A stretch of DNA of 64,000 nucleotides from Streptomyces sp. NRRL F-5135 (GCF_000719775.1 NZ_JOHR01000014.1:62001-126000), one strand, 5' to 3'. Counted from the stretch's first letter, positions 23,794 through 32,631 are shown. Translations and numbers: made by a program. The notes: generated by a model not told the origin, from the sequence alone.

Positions 23794-24486
23794 GTGCGTG
23801 TGATCGCAAGGCGGCCGGAAGCCCTTGTAGCGGAGCTACCTGGGCTGCGGCGCAGGCTGCGCAGGAAGCAGGCGTTCTTCGGGCTGCCGGGCCACTCGGA
23901 ATGTCTGCTCGTCGTCAACCGGGAGTCGGCCAGTGAGGGGGCGGTGCACCGCTACGACGTCTTCGCGCTGCTGGAGCTGGCCGCGCTGATCAAGGACTGC
24001 GGGGCGCACGCCGACATCGCGCGGCACGACACCGCGCGCCAAGGGTTCGGTGAGCGTACGGAGTTCTGTCTCGGCGGACCCTACTCCAACCGCCGTACGG
24101 CCGCCCATCTCGCTTCCCTGCTGCCCGGTGTCACGGTCGACACCACGACCGAGTCCGGTCCCGACCGCGGCTCCTTCCGGATCGGTTCCGAGGTCTACCG
24201 CGTGGACTCGGGTGTCGTCGAGTACGTGCTGCTGGCGCGGCTGACCGCCGGTGAGGGCGGGCGGCCGGTGTTCCTCTTCTGCGGCCAGCGCGCCATCACC
24301 AACCAGGCGGCCTCGCGCTACCTGGCCCGCCACCACGAGCGGCTGAGCCGCCGTTACGGGGACAACTCGTTCTGCCTGCTGCTGAAGGTGGTCAACTCGC
24401 ACGCGTACGGCCCGGACGTGGTGGAGCTGGTCGCCGACGTGACCCGGGCGGCCCGGGAACCGGCCCCGGTGGCCGGTGCCGCCTGA
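23794..24486 (+). CDS. Conserved protein of unknown function
   Basis: A 230-residue cytosolic protein. After a basic N-terminus (LPGLRRRLRRKQAFFGLPGH) come ordered segments ECLLVVNRESASEGAVHRYD, FALLELAALIKDCGAHADIA, EFCLGGPYSNRRTAAHLASL, PVFLFCGQRAITNQAASRYL and DNSFCLLLKVVNSHAYGPDV. The pattern of strand, GGPYSN loop and helix resembles a Rossmann-like nucleotide- or sugar-binding fold, but I cannot assign a family. The GTG at 23794 is preferred because AAGGAG lies nine bases upstream; the TTG at 23770 has none. Divergent from ggt across short direct repeats. Confidence 0.65.
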   Translation: MRVIARRPEALVAELPGLRRRLRRKQAFFGLPGHSECLLVVNRESASEGAVHRYDVFALLELAALIKDCGAHADIARHDTARQGFGERTEFCLGGPYSNRRTAAHLASLLPGVTVDTTTESGPDRGSFRIGSEVYRVDSGVVEYVLLARLTAGEGGRPVFLFCGQRAITNQAASRYLARHHERLSRRYGDNSFCLLLKVVNSHAYGPDVVELVADVTRAAREPAPVAGAA

Positions 24487-24634
24487 GACGGGGCACGACC
24501 CGCCCGGCGCGCAGCTGACCTTCTCCCCGCCCGGCGGCGCTCCCGCCGTCACCGCGCGGGTACCGCCGTACGAGAAGTGATCTCCGGCTGCCGCGCCGGG
24601 GGGCCGCCGGCCCTGGTGCCAGGGACCGGACGGA
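24487..24634. other. Convergent 3' spacer with small palindrome
   Basis: Between two convergent genes. CCCTGG-TG-CCAGGG (24611-24624) is a tight inverted repeat that may act as a terminator; nothing else is recognised. Confidence 0.35.
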
Positions 24635-25582
24635 CTAACGCACGCCCGGCAACAGCGTCTCGGGAGACGCCGGGACGGCGCCCGCGGCCCTCGTCCGCGG
24701 GTTGCGCCGCTGCCGCCCGGCCAGCCAGTGGGCGAACCAGGAGAGCAGCATGCACATCCCGATGTAGATCGGTGAGATCACCATCACCACGGGGATGAAC
24801 GGCAAATCGTAGTCGAGGTTCGAAGCGATGAGCTTTCCGGCATGGAGGAACTCCTCATAGGTGATCAGGAACCCGAGCGATGTGTCCTTCAGAGCGACCA
24901 CCAGCTGGCTGATGATCGTGGGCAGCATGGCGCGTACCGCCTGCGGCACCAGCACGTACGTCATGACCTGCGTCTTGCGCATGCCGAGCGCGTACGCCGC
25001 CTCCCGCTGACCGCGCTCGACCGAGTTGACGCCGGTGCGGAACACCTCGGCGAGCACGGAGCCGTTGTAGAGCGTCAGCCCCGCCACCAGCGCGGGCAGG
25101 GGCTGCACCTTCAGCGCCACGAAGATGAAGAAGATCATCACGAGTACCGGCATGGCACGGAAGAACTCGACCACGAGCGTGGCGAGGACGCGCACCGCCC
25201 GGTGGTCGGACAGCCGGCCGCAGGCGAGGACCGCGCCGAGCGCGAGCGAGAGCACCGCCGCGTACGCGAACGCCTTGAGGGTGTTGCCGAGGCCGCGCAG
25301 CAGCAGGTCCTGGATGCCCACGTACGCGAAGGGGGCCCATTTGGTGGCGGTGAACTGGCCGGTGGCGAAGAGCAGGTACACCAGCCAGCCGAGCAGCGCG
25401 GCGAGCGCCGCCGCCGTCAGCAGGCCGTACGCGCGGTGGCGCCGGCGGGCCAGGGGCCCCGGGAGGTCGTACAGCGCCGTCCGCCGGTCCCCCCGGACCG
25501 CCGTACGGGTCCCGCCCGCGCGCCCCTTCCGGTTCGGGGGACTCGGAGGGGTCGGTGATCCCACGCTGCTCGACCGGCTCAT
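24635..25582 (-). CDS. Amino acid ABC transporter permease (GluD-like)
   Basis: A 315-residue inner-membrane permease with about six membrane segments after a 60-residue Arg/Pro-rich cytosolic tail. It has the HisM/GlnP-type core: GLGNTLKAFAYAAVLSLALG, VVEFFRAMPVLVMIFFIF and the EAA loop REAAYALGMRKTQVMTYVLV, LPQAVRAMLPTIISQLVVAL. The long N-terminal tail and the FRAMPVL variant match the glutamate permease GluD of Corynebacterium and Streptomyces. ATG 25582 overlaps the stop of the upstream permease gene (ATGA). Works with the other three genes of this operon to import glutamate or a related polar amino acid. Confidence 0.92.
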   Translation of the reverse strand: MSRSSSVGSPTPPSPPNRKGRAGGTRTAVRGDRRTALYDLPGPLARRRHRAYGLLTAAALAALLGWLVYLLFATGQFTATKWAPFAYVGIQDLLLRGLGNTLKAFAYAAVLSLALGAVLACGRLSDHRAVRVLATLVVEFFRAMPVLVMIFFIFVALKVQPLPALVAGLTLYNGSVLAEVFRTGVNSVERGQREAAYALGMRKTQVMTYVLVPQAVRAMLPTIISQLVVALKDTSLGFLITYEEFLHAGKLIASNLDYDLPFIPVVMVISPIYIGMCMLLSWFAHWLAGRQRRNPRTRAAGAVPASPETLLPGVR

Positions 25583-26223
25583 CGGGCGGCTCCGTAACGC
25601 TTTTCCAGGACGTGGAAGAGGCCACTGATGGCCAGGGTGATGATCAGATAGCCGACGGCGATCCAGACGAAGGTCCAGACGATGCCGTAACCCATCTCGT
25701 TCAGCGGCTTGTACGTGCCGAGCAGCTCGGTGACGCTGAACGCGCCCGCGATGGCCGAGTTCTTGGCGAGGGCGATCAGGGTCGAGCCGATGGGCGGGAT
25801 GACCGAGCGGAACGCCTGGGGCAGGACGATCCCGCCCAGCGTCTGCCCGAAGCTCATCCCCAGGCTGCGGGCCGCCTCGCCCTGCCCGACGGGCACGGTG
25901 TTGATGCCCGAGCGCAGCACCTCGCAGATGAACGCCGAGGTGTAGCAGCCGAGCGCGAGGACCGCGAACAGTTGGAAGGGCAGCACGAGGCCGAAGCGCG
26001 GCAGTCCGAGCACGACCGCGAAGAACAGCAGGGTCAGCGGGGTGTTGCGCAGCACGGTGACCCACACGGTGCCCAGCGCCCGCAGGGACCCGACGGGCGA
26101 GACCCGGCAGGCGGCCATCACGAAACCCAGGGCCAGCGCGAGCAGCGACGCGTAGACGGTGAGCTCCAGGGTGCCGAGGAAGCCCCTGGCGTAGAGGGAG
26201 AAGTTCTGGGTGAGTACGTCCAT
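25579..26223 (-). CDS. Amino acid ABC transporter permease (GluC-like)
   Basis: A 214-residue membrane permease with five hydrophobic helices: LELTVYASLLALALGFVMAA, TVWVTVLRNTPLTLLFFAVV, an extracytoplasmic-to-core region YTSAFICEVLRSGINTVPVG and the EAA loop EAARSLGMSFGQTLGGIVLP with QAFRSVIPPIGSTLIALAKN. This is the short partner permease of glutamate-type importers. Eight bases separate it from the binding-protein stop, and its TGA overlaps the next ATG, so the operon is tightly coupled. Confidence 0.93.
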   Translation of the reverse strand: MDVLTQNFSLYARGFLGTLELTVYASLLALALGFVMAACRVSPVGSLRALGTVWVTVLRNTPLTLLFFAVVLGLPRFGLVLPFQLFAVLALGCYTSAFICEVLRSGINTVPVGQGEAARSLGMSFGQTLGGIVLPQAFRSVIPPIGSTLIALAKNSAIAGAFSVTELLGTYKPLNEMGYGIVWTFVWIAVGYLIITLAISGLFHVLEKRYGAAR

Positions 26224-26231
26224 GGCGGCCC

Positions 26232-27275
26232 TCAGCTCGCCGGGTAGCGGTCGATGGGCGGGGGCGGGGTGGCGGGACGGCCGGAGAGCCCGAGGGTCGC
26301 GTCGTACGCCTTCTGCCAGTTGCCGTCGCGCTCGTTGGCGGCGAGCGCGTCGTCCAGCGCCAGGCGCAGGGCGTTGTCGTTCTTGGGCACGCCGATGCCG
26401 TACGGCTCCTTGGAGAAGGGGTTGCCGACCACCTTCAGTTCCTCCGGCACCTTGGCCGCGTAGCCCTGGAGGATGGTGTCGTCGGTGGTGACGGCGTCGA
26501 CCTGGTAGGTGAGCAGGTTGTCCACGCAGGCCGAGTACGTGTCGTACCCGACGAGCTGGACGCGCGGGTAGTCGTGCTCGATCCGCTGGTACGGGGTGGA
26601 GCCGGCGGCCGAGCACACCCGCTTGTGGTCGAGGTCCCGCGGCCCGTGGATGTCGTGCTCGCCGGTGCGGACCAGGAGGGACTGGCCCGCCATGTAGTAG
26701 GGACCGGCGAAGCCGACGAGCTTCTTGCGGTTCGCGTTGATGGTGTAGGTGCCCACGTAGTAGTCGACCTGGCCGTTCTGCAGGGCGGTCTCCCGGTTGG
26801 CCGAGGCGATCGTCCGGAACTGGATGGTGCCGGGGTCGAAGCCGAGGGAGGCGGCGGTCATCCTGGCGATCTCGATGTCGAAGCCGGAGTACGTTCCGGT
26901 GGCGGGGTCCCTCTCCTCCATGTACGGCTGGTCCTCCTTGACGCCGATGACGAGGTGGCCGCGCCGCTCGGCCCTGTTCCAGGTGGGTGAGGCCGGCAGC
27001 CGGAAGCCGTGGTCGACCCGGTAGTGCGGCAGGGAGCCGGGTGCGGGGCCCTTCGCCGGCGGGCTGCCCGCCTTCCCGCAGCCGGCGGCGGCCAGGGCGA
27101 GACACGACACGAGCAGGGTGAGCAGGCGCCGGAGCGCGGGCCCGAGCGGGCGCGCCGGCCGGGGCAGGTGCGCGAGGCGGGGCAGGTGCGCGAGCCGGAG
27201 CAGGTGCGCGAGCCGGAGCGCCGTGGAGGCGCGTCGCGTACGCCGTCCCTTACCCGGCGTGCAGCGGGTCGTCAT
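26232..27275 (-). CDS. Amino acid ABC transporter substrate-binding lipoprotein (GluB-like)
   Basis: A 347-residue extracellular solute-binding protein, family 3. The lipobox LALAAAGCG (modified Cys near residue 66) anchors it to the membrane. The binding domain shows VIGVKEDQPYMEERDPATGT, YSGFDIEIARMTAASLGFD, VDYYVGTYTINANRKKLVGF, TTDDTILQGYAAKV and GNPFSKEPYGIGVPKNDNAL, as in glutamate-binding proteins. The region before the lipobox is abnormally long, about 65 residues, and contains a repeated LRLAHL(P) unit from an 18-bp tandem DNA repeat. ATG 27275 is chosen over GTG 27284 because GAGGGG sits ten bases upstream of it. The extension may impair or modify export. Confidence 0.9.
   Translation of the reverse strand: MTTRCTPGKGRRTRRASTALRLAHLLRLAHLPRLAHLPRPARPLGPALRRLLTLLVSCLALAAAGCGKAGSPPAKGPAPGSLPHYRVDHGFRLPASPTWNRAERRGHLVIGVKEDQPYMEERDPATGTYSGFDIEIARMTAASLGFDPGTIQFRTIASANRETALQNGQVDYYVGTYTINANRKKLVGFAGPYYMAGQSLLVRTGEHDIHGPRDLDHKRVCSAAGSTPYQRIEHDYPRVQLVGYDTYSACVDNLLTYQVDAVTTDDTILQGYAAKVPEELKVVGNPFSKEPYGIGVPKNDNALRLALDDALAANERDGNWQKAYDATLGLSGRPATPPPPIDRYPAS
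27161..27214. repeat. Three tandem 18-bp units inside the binding-protein gene
   Basis: Copies at 27161-27178, 27179-27196 and 27197-27214 of a unit close to GGGGCAGGTGCGCGAGCC. Units 1 and 2 differ by one base and units 2 and 3 by one base. In the gene's sense they encode the repeated hexapeptide RLAHLP/RLAHLL in the pre-lipobox region. Confidence 0.85.
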
Positions 27276-27287
27276 CAGCCGCACCCC

Positions 27288-28031
<744 letters not shown>

Positions 28032-28263
28032 GCGCTGCCCCACCCACTCTCGGCTGTGTCGAGGTCAGCGCAAGCTATCCAGCGGCCCGGGGCACTTCGC
28101 GCCCGACACGCACCAGCGGGGATAAGCCGTATTTACTGCTCCTCTGCATGCCCCCACCGCACGGCCCCGCCTCAGCGCGAGGCGCCATCGGGGCGAGGCA
28201 CACGTCGGCGGGCAAGGCACCCCTCGGCGCGAGGCCGCCTCCGCCTCGGGCCCGTGCCGTGCC

Positions 28264-28704
28264 TCATCGCTCCGCCGCCTCCCCGTACACCTGGGAGAGC
28301 TCGGGCGCGCCGGTGCCCGCCCACTCGACGCCCGCCTCGACCACCTCGATCTCCCGTCCGGAGGCCAGTCGCACCACCGGATGGCCGCTCGGCCAGACGT
28401 GCCAGGCGGCGCCCGGGACGGTACGGACGATCACCGTGCCGAGGTAGAGGCCCGCGTCGTTGCCCAGCCAGGGCAGTTCCTCGGGGTCGTCCCGCCAGCG
28501 CGGAGGCAGCTGGTCGAGCGCCGCCAGCGAGGCCGGGGAGTCGTCCAGGACGAGTCCGTCCTGCCCGGCCCTCGCCCGGAGCAGCTCGCACTCGGACAGC
28601 AGCGCGGCCACGCCGGCCGGCTCGCCGCCCGCCGATTCCGCACGCGGTGCTCCGGAGCCGGCCCCGTGCCGGTCGCGCCGGCCGCGGAAGAAGGAGATGT
28701 TCAT
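28264..28704 (-). CDS. DUF6278 family protein
   Basis: A 146-residue cytosolic protein of the Streptomyces DUF6278 family: MNISFFRGRRDRHG at the start, ALLSECELLRARAGQDGLVL, SPASLAALDQLPPRWRDDPE, then LPWLGNDAGLYLGTVIVRTV and PGAAWHVWPSGHPVVRLASG. The C-terminal half looks like a small alpha/beta domain of the kind used by immunity or scaffold proteins, but its function is unknown. Single-gene unit, divergent from the small membrane protein at 29018. Confidence 0.75.
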   Translation of the reverse strand: MNISFFRGRRDRHGAGSGAPRAESAGGEPAGVAALLSECELLRARAGQDGLVLDDSPASLAALDQLPPRWRDDPEELPWLGNDAGLYLGTVIVRTVPGAAWHVWPSGHPVVRLASGREIEVVEAGVEWAGTGAPELSQVYGEAAER

Positions 28705-29017
28705 GGCCGCCCTTTCGATGGTCGGCGTCCGAGTGGCGCCGGGTCACGCCTGGCGCCGTGTCCGGCGCTCCGCCGTAACCAGCCTGTCCCCGCTCGTGGC
28801 AGGGAAGACGCGCCCAACGAGGGACGCGTTCCCTCACCCGCGACTTTTCGCCCGATTGGTCATACTTTATAAGGAGTAGGGAGCGCTGTCCGAGACATCC
28901 TGAGCGAGCGGCGCGTGGACGTCTACGCGTTCTCGTCACGGGTAAACGGCGGAACAGCGCACTCCGCAGGGCCCCTGCCCGGACGTGGCCCTGCCGGCCT
29001 CGACCAAGGGGAATCTC
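28705..29017. other. Divergent intergenic region with an A/T-rich promoter zone
   Basis: A 313-bp gap. The stretch around 28853-28880 (GGTCATACTTTATAAGGAG) is A/T-rich against a very GC-rich background and probably holds a promoter for the plus-strand small membrane protein, giving a leader of about 140 bases. A second A-rich GGGTAAACGG lies near 28939. No coding sequence is seen. Confidence 0.4.
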
Positions 29018-29194
29018 ATGAGCGACAACGACTTCTACACCCGGGACAGGCCGGAGCACGCGCGGCTCCCGGAGGACCGGCCCCGCGGCGGGACGGGCGG
29101 GCAGCCGGCGGCGCACCGGGGGACGTGGACGATCGTCCTGATCATCCTGGCCATCATCGTCGTGGCCGCGTTCGGGATCATGTTCTTCCCCTGA
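29018..29194 (+). CDS. Small single-pass membrane protein
   Basis: A 58-residue protein starting MSDNDFYTRDRPEHARLPED with AAGGGGA upstream of ATG 29018. The first 36 residues are hydrophilic, charged and Gly-rich. The last 22 (TIVLIILAIIVVAAFGIMFF) form one strongly hydrophobic helix ending at the C-terminus, a tail-anchored topology. Similar small proteins occur in Streptomyces without assigned function; stress-membrane or regulatory roles are possible. Its own promoter region and intact ribosome site support expression. Confidence 0.7.
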   Translation: MSDNDFYTRDRPEHARLPEDRPRGGTGGQPAAHRGTWTIVLIILAIIVVAAFGIMFFP

Positions 29195-29319
29195 GCGACG
29201 CGGCGGCATGGCGGCACGGGCCCCCGCCCGTCGCCGCGGAGGCGTGTCAGCCCCGTGCGACGCGCGCCGGACGGGGACTCGGCCGCTCGCGCAAGAGCGT
29301 GCCAGATGTCCCGGACATC

Positions 29320-30099
29320 TCAGACGTCGAGATCCACGACCACCGGAGCATGGTCCGAGGCGCCCTTGCCCTTGCGTTCCTCGCGGTCCACATAGCTGTC
29401 CTTGACAGCCGCCTCGAAGGGCCCGTTCCCGTACACCAGGTCGATGCGCATGCCCTTGTTCTTGGGAAAGCCGAGCTCGCGGTAGTCCCAGTAGGTGTAC
29501 GGATGGTCGTACTTGAGCGGCCGGGGCACCACGTCGGACAGGCCGCCCTCGCGCAGGGCGGCGAGTTCCGCCCGCTCGCCCGGGGTGACGTGTGTGGCTC
29601 CCTCGAAGCGGGAGAGGTCCCACACGTCCTCGTCCGTCGGCGCGACGTTGAAGTCCCCGAGGACGGCGAACGGCCGGGCGCCCGCGGAGTCCGCGGCGAC
29701 GGCCGCGCGCAGCGCCTGGAGCCAGCGCAGCTTGTACGCGTAGTGACCATGACCGACCTCGCGGCCGTTGGGCACGTAGACCGACCAGAGGCGGACCGGT
29801 CCGCAGGTGGCGGAGACGGCCCGGGGCTCCTGAACGCCCTCGTAGTCCGGGCCGTCCGGCAGGCCCTTGACGACGTCCTCCAGGCCGACCCGGGACAGCA
29901 GCGCCACCCCGTTCCACCTGCCGGTCGCGTTGACCGCGCTCTCGTAGCCCAGCTCCCGGAGGCGGTCGACGGGGAACTGCTCCTCGGTGCACTTGGCCTC
30001 CTGGAGGCAGAGCACATCGGGGCCGCTGCTCTCCAGCCAGGCCAGCAGCCGGGGCAGCCGGGCGGTGATCGAATTGACGTTCCAGGTGGCGATGCGCAT
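29320..30099 (-). CDS. xthA: Exodeoxyribonuclease III
   Basis: A 259-residue EEP-fold nuclease acting in base excision repair (AP endonuclease and 3' exonuclease). Visible active-site blocks: MRIATWNVNSITARLPRLL with the metal-binding Asn, LCLQEAKCTEEQFP with E34, YVPNGREVGHGHYAYKLRWL, VLGDFNVAPTDEDVWD, MRIDLVYG and the terminal ASDHAPVVVDLD with the catalytic Asp-His pair. Full length for bacterial ExoIII. Starts at ATG 30099; monocistronic. Confidence 0.95.
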   Translation of the reverse strand: MRIATWNVNSITARLPRLLAWLESSGPDVLCLQEAKCTEEQFPVDRLRELGYESAVNATGRWNGVALLSRVGLEDVVKGLPDGPDYEGVQEPRAVSATCGPVRLWSVYVPNGREVGHGHYAYKLRWLQALRAAVAADSAGARPFAVLGDFNVAPTDEDVWDLSRFEGATHVTPGERAELAALREGGLSDVVPRPLKYDHPYTYWDYRELGFPKNKGMRIDLVYGNGPFEAAVKDSYVDREERKGKGASDHAPVVVDLDV

Positions 30100-30202
30100 G
30101 AAAACAGCCTATCGGCGGGGTACGACAGTCACGGCACGGCCGTCACGCGGGGTCACGGTCCGCGGCGGTTCCTCACAGGTCCTCCCGGCTCCTCACAGGT
30201 CC

Positions 30203-30835
30203 TCACAGGTCGGCGGAACCGCCCGGGGCGAGCCGGTGGTGCTCCGCACCGCTCAGATTGCCGAGGTGGGTGTCGTAGACGGGCCGGGCGAGCTCCGTGA
30301 GCAAGGCGTCGTGGACGTCGTACGTGCGCACGGGCTTGACCTCGCGCACGTACTCGATCACCTCGGAGATCTTGCTCCAGGGCGCCTGGAGGGGCAGCAA
30401 CAGGGTCTCCACCGGGTGGCCGGGAACGGTCAGCGCGTCGCCCGGGTGGAACAGCGAGCCGTCCACCAGGTAACCCACGTTGGTGACGCGCGGCAGGTCG
30501 GGGTGGATCACGGCGTGCAGTTGTCCGTACACCCGGACGTCGAAGCCGGCCGCCGAGAACGTGTCCCCCTCGCCGACCGTGTGGACCCGCCCGGGGTAGG
30601 CGGCGGAGACCCGCTCGGCGACGCTGCGCAGCGTCCACAGCTCGGCGCCCGGACGGGCGTCGAGACCGGCCCTGAGCCGGCCCTCGTCGAAGTGGTCCGG
30701 ATGCTCGTGCGTGATGAGGATGGCGTCCGCGCCGTCCGTGGCGTCCTCCTCCGTGAAGGCGCCGGGGTCGATGACGAGCGTGCGCCCGTCCTTCTCGAGC
30801 CGGACACAGGCATGCGTCTTCTTGGTGAACCGCAC
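30203..30835 (-). CDS. MBL fold metallo-hydrolase (UlaG-like)
   Basis: A 210-residue metallo-beta-lactamase-fold hydrolase. The metal ligands lie in ITHEHPDHFD (H43, H45, D47, H48), then VYGQLHAVIHP, SLFHPGDALTVPG and the C-terminal VHD block. The simple single-domain form without insert resembles UlaG/YqjP-like hydrolases of unknown substrate. Cytosolic. Lies 102 bp downstream of pcaL on the same strand but is probably transcribed separately; no functional link is evident. Confidence 0.88.
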   Translation of the reverse strand: MRFTKKTHACVRLEKDGRTLVIDPGAFTEEDATDGADAILITHEHPDHFDEGRLRAGLDARPGAELWTLRSVAERVSAAYPGRVHTVGEGDTFSAAGFDVRVYGQLHAVIHPDLPRVTNVGYLVDGSLFHPGDALTVPGHPVETLLLPLQAPWSKISEVIEYVREVKPVRTYDVHDALLTELARPVYDTHLGNLSGAEHHRLAPGGSADL

Positions 30836-30937
30836 CGCTGACCACCCTTTCGTTCCTGTGCGTCGTTCGCCGCGCGGGGCGTACGGGACGAGGCGCGCCC
30901 CGTCCTCCTCCCTCCCGGCTTTCCCCCCGCCATCCTG

Positions 30938-32239
30938 CTACGCGTCGGGCGTGGTCTCCTCCCGGATCACCGCGCCCGCGACCTTGAACGCCGTGTTGGC
31001 GGCGGGGACGCCGCAGTAGATCGCCGCGTGGAGCAGCACTTCCTTGATCTCGTCCGGGGTGAGCCCGTTGCGCAGGGCGGCGCGGGTGTGGAACGCCAGC
31101 TCGTCCAGGTGACCGCCGGAGACCAGTGCGGTGAGGGTCACGGCGCTGCGCGTACGGCGGTCCAGGCCGTCCCGCGTCCAGACCTCGCCCCAGGCGTAGC
31201 GGGTGATGAACTCCTGGAAGTCCCCGCCGAACCCGTCCGCCGCCGCGGTGGCCGCGGCGCGGTCCACGTGGGCGTCCCCGAGGACCTCCCTGCGGACCCG
31301 CATCCCCGCGTCGTACGGGTCGGGCCGCCCCGCGGGGACGGCCGCGGGCTGCTCCGGGGCGGGGGCTATCTCGGCGACCGGGCCGACCGCGGCGGAGGCC
31401 GCCGGCCCGGCCGGCCGGTCGGGCATCACGGTGAGCCCGGTGGCGGTGTCGGACGGGTTGTACCAGGCGGTGGAGAAGTGGTGGACGAGCAGGTCGGTGA
31501 CCGCCGCCGGCTGCTCGACGGGTGCCAGGTGGGAGGCCCCGGGGACCAGCGCCAGCCGGGCGTCCCGTATCCCGGCGACCAGGGTACGGGCCTCGGCCGG
31601 TCCGGTGACCTGGTCCTCGGCGCCGACCAGCACCAGCGTGGGCACCCCGATCCGGCCCAGCTCCGCCCTGATGTCGAAGGCGGCGAGCGCCTCGCACGCG
31701 GCGATGTAGCAGCCGGGGTCGGTCGTACGGACCATCTGGACGGCCCATTCGACGATGGCCGGCTGAGCGGCGGCGAAACCGGGGGTGAACCAGCGCTCGG
31801 GTGCGGTGCGGGCCATCGGGTCCAGACCGTTGGCCCGGACGATCACGCCCCGCTGCCGGAACTCGTCGGCCGTACCGAACCGGGGCGAGGCGGCCACCAG
31901 CGCGAGCGAGGCGATCCGGTCGGGTCTGCGCAGTGCCAGTTCCGCGCCGATGGCACCGGCGATGGAGCACCCGACGTATCCGAAGCGCTGCACCCCGAGC
32001 CCGTCGAGCGTGGCCAGCAGCCGCTCCGCCAGCTCCGGGACGCTGGTGGCGGCATGGGCGGGCGCGCCCCCGTGACCGGGCAGGTCGAACCGGAGGACCC
32101 GCCACTGGCGGGCCAGCTCGGGGACCTGCCGGTCCCACATATGCCATGTGGTACCGAGTGAGGGACCAAGGACCAGGACCGGGGCCTGTTCCGGCCCGTC
32201 AAAGCGGTATTGCAGGGTGCGCGTCGGTGTCTCACTCAC
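30938..32239 (-). CDS. pcaL: Fused 3-oxoadipate enol-lactonase / 4-carboxymuconolactone decarboxylase
   Basis: A 433-residue fusion of two beta-ketoadipate pathway enzymes. Residues about 1-255 are an alpha/beta-hydrolase (PSLGTTWHMWDRQVPELARQ, nucleophile region YVGCSIAGAIGAELAL, LVLVGAEDQVTGPAEA, PGASHLAPVEQPAAV). After a Pro/Ala linker, residues about 300-433 are a carboxymuconolactone decarboxylase (VRREVLGDAHVDRAAATAAA, FITRYAWGEVWTRDGLDRRT, GLTPDEIKEVLLHAAIYCGV). The nucleophile elbow reads GCSIA where most homologues end in Gly. GTG 32239 has GAGAGGG eight bases upstream. The rest of a pca cluster is absent from the window. Confidence 0.9.
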   Translation of the reverse strand: MSETPTRTLQYRFDGPEQAPVLVLGPSLGTTWHMWDRQVPELARQWRVLRFDLPGHGGAPAHAATSVPELAERLLATLDGLGVQRFGYVGCSIAGAIGAELALRRPDRIASLALVAASPRFGTADEFRQRGVIVRANGLDPMARTAPERWFTPGFAAAQPAIVEWAVQMVRTTDPGCYIAACEALAAFDIRAELGRIGVPTLVLVGAEDQVTGPAEARTLVAGIRDARLALVPGASHLAPVEQPAAVTDLLVHHFSTAWYNPSDTATGLTVMPDRPAGPAASAAVGPVAEIAPAPEQPAAVPAGRPDPYDAGMRVRREVLGDAHVDRAAATAAADGFGGDFQEFITRYAWGEVWTRDGLDRRTRSAVTLTALVSGGHLDELAFHTRAALRNGLTPDEIKEVLLHAAIYCGVPAANTAFKVAGAVIREETTPDA

Positions 32240-32290
32240 CCGCCAGACCCTCTCATCTGTCACGAGATGTCACATCGCCGGGGTGGACCT

Positions 32291-32322
32291 AGCGGGCCAT
32301 GGCCCGCTCCGGCACTGCCGGA
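32291..32322. repeat. Perfect palindrome and adjacent hairpin upstream of pcaL
   Basis: AGCGGGCCATGGCCCGCT (32291-32308) is an exact 18-bp palindrome. It is followed at once by TCCGGC-ACT-GCCGGA (32308-32322). They lie 52-83 bp before the pcaL start and 3' of the lipoprotein remnant, so they could be an operator or a terminator. Confidence 0.5.
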
Positions 32323-32514
32323 CCTGCCGACGAAAGCCCAGGTATACGTCGATCTGTCCAGCCGTGCCCTGCAGCACCTCTCCGGTCTCCTCGCAGGTCA
32401 CCGCCGTCGCGGCCGATGACGGTCTTGAGGGTGGCGTCCACGGTGAGCCTTCTTCCTGCCCCGTACGGTACGCGCGCCCCGATGCTGGTGGGGTGTACGG
32501 CGTAGACGGCTTCA

Positions 32515-32631
32515 TCAGGGTGCCGAGCCGGCCGAACCGGAGCCGCATCCCGCGAGCGCCGGTGCGGCGAGAAGCCCCGGCCCCGCGGCCGCCCCTGCCT
32601 TGAGCACCGACCGGCGGCCCAGCTCAGTCAT
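32515..32631 (-). pseudogene. Orphan Tat/lipoprotein signal peptide of a lost binding protein
   Basis: A 38-codon frame on the minus strand from ATG 32631 reads MTELGRRSVLKAGAAAGPGL then LAAPALAGCGSGSAG and stops. It has a twin-arginine motif (GRRSVLK), hydrophobic core and lipobox LAGC, exactly the export signal of a sugar-ABC solute-binding lipoprotein, but the mature domain is absent. Downstream sequence (32240-32514) shows no recognisable continuation in any frame. It sits between pcaL and the galactonate regulator, so it may be the relic of an ABC transporter replaced by the MHS permease of the dgo operon. Confidence 0.6.

Noticed and set aside
27161..27214. Possible CRISPR or iteron array
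   Set aside because: The 18-bp units are directly adjacent with no spacers and lie in frame inside a coding gene, so they are slippage repeats.
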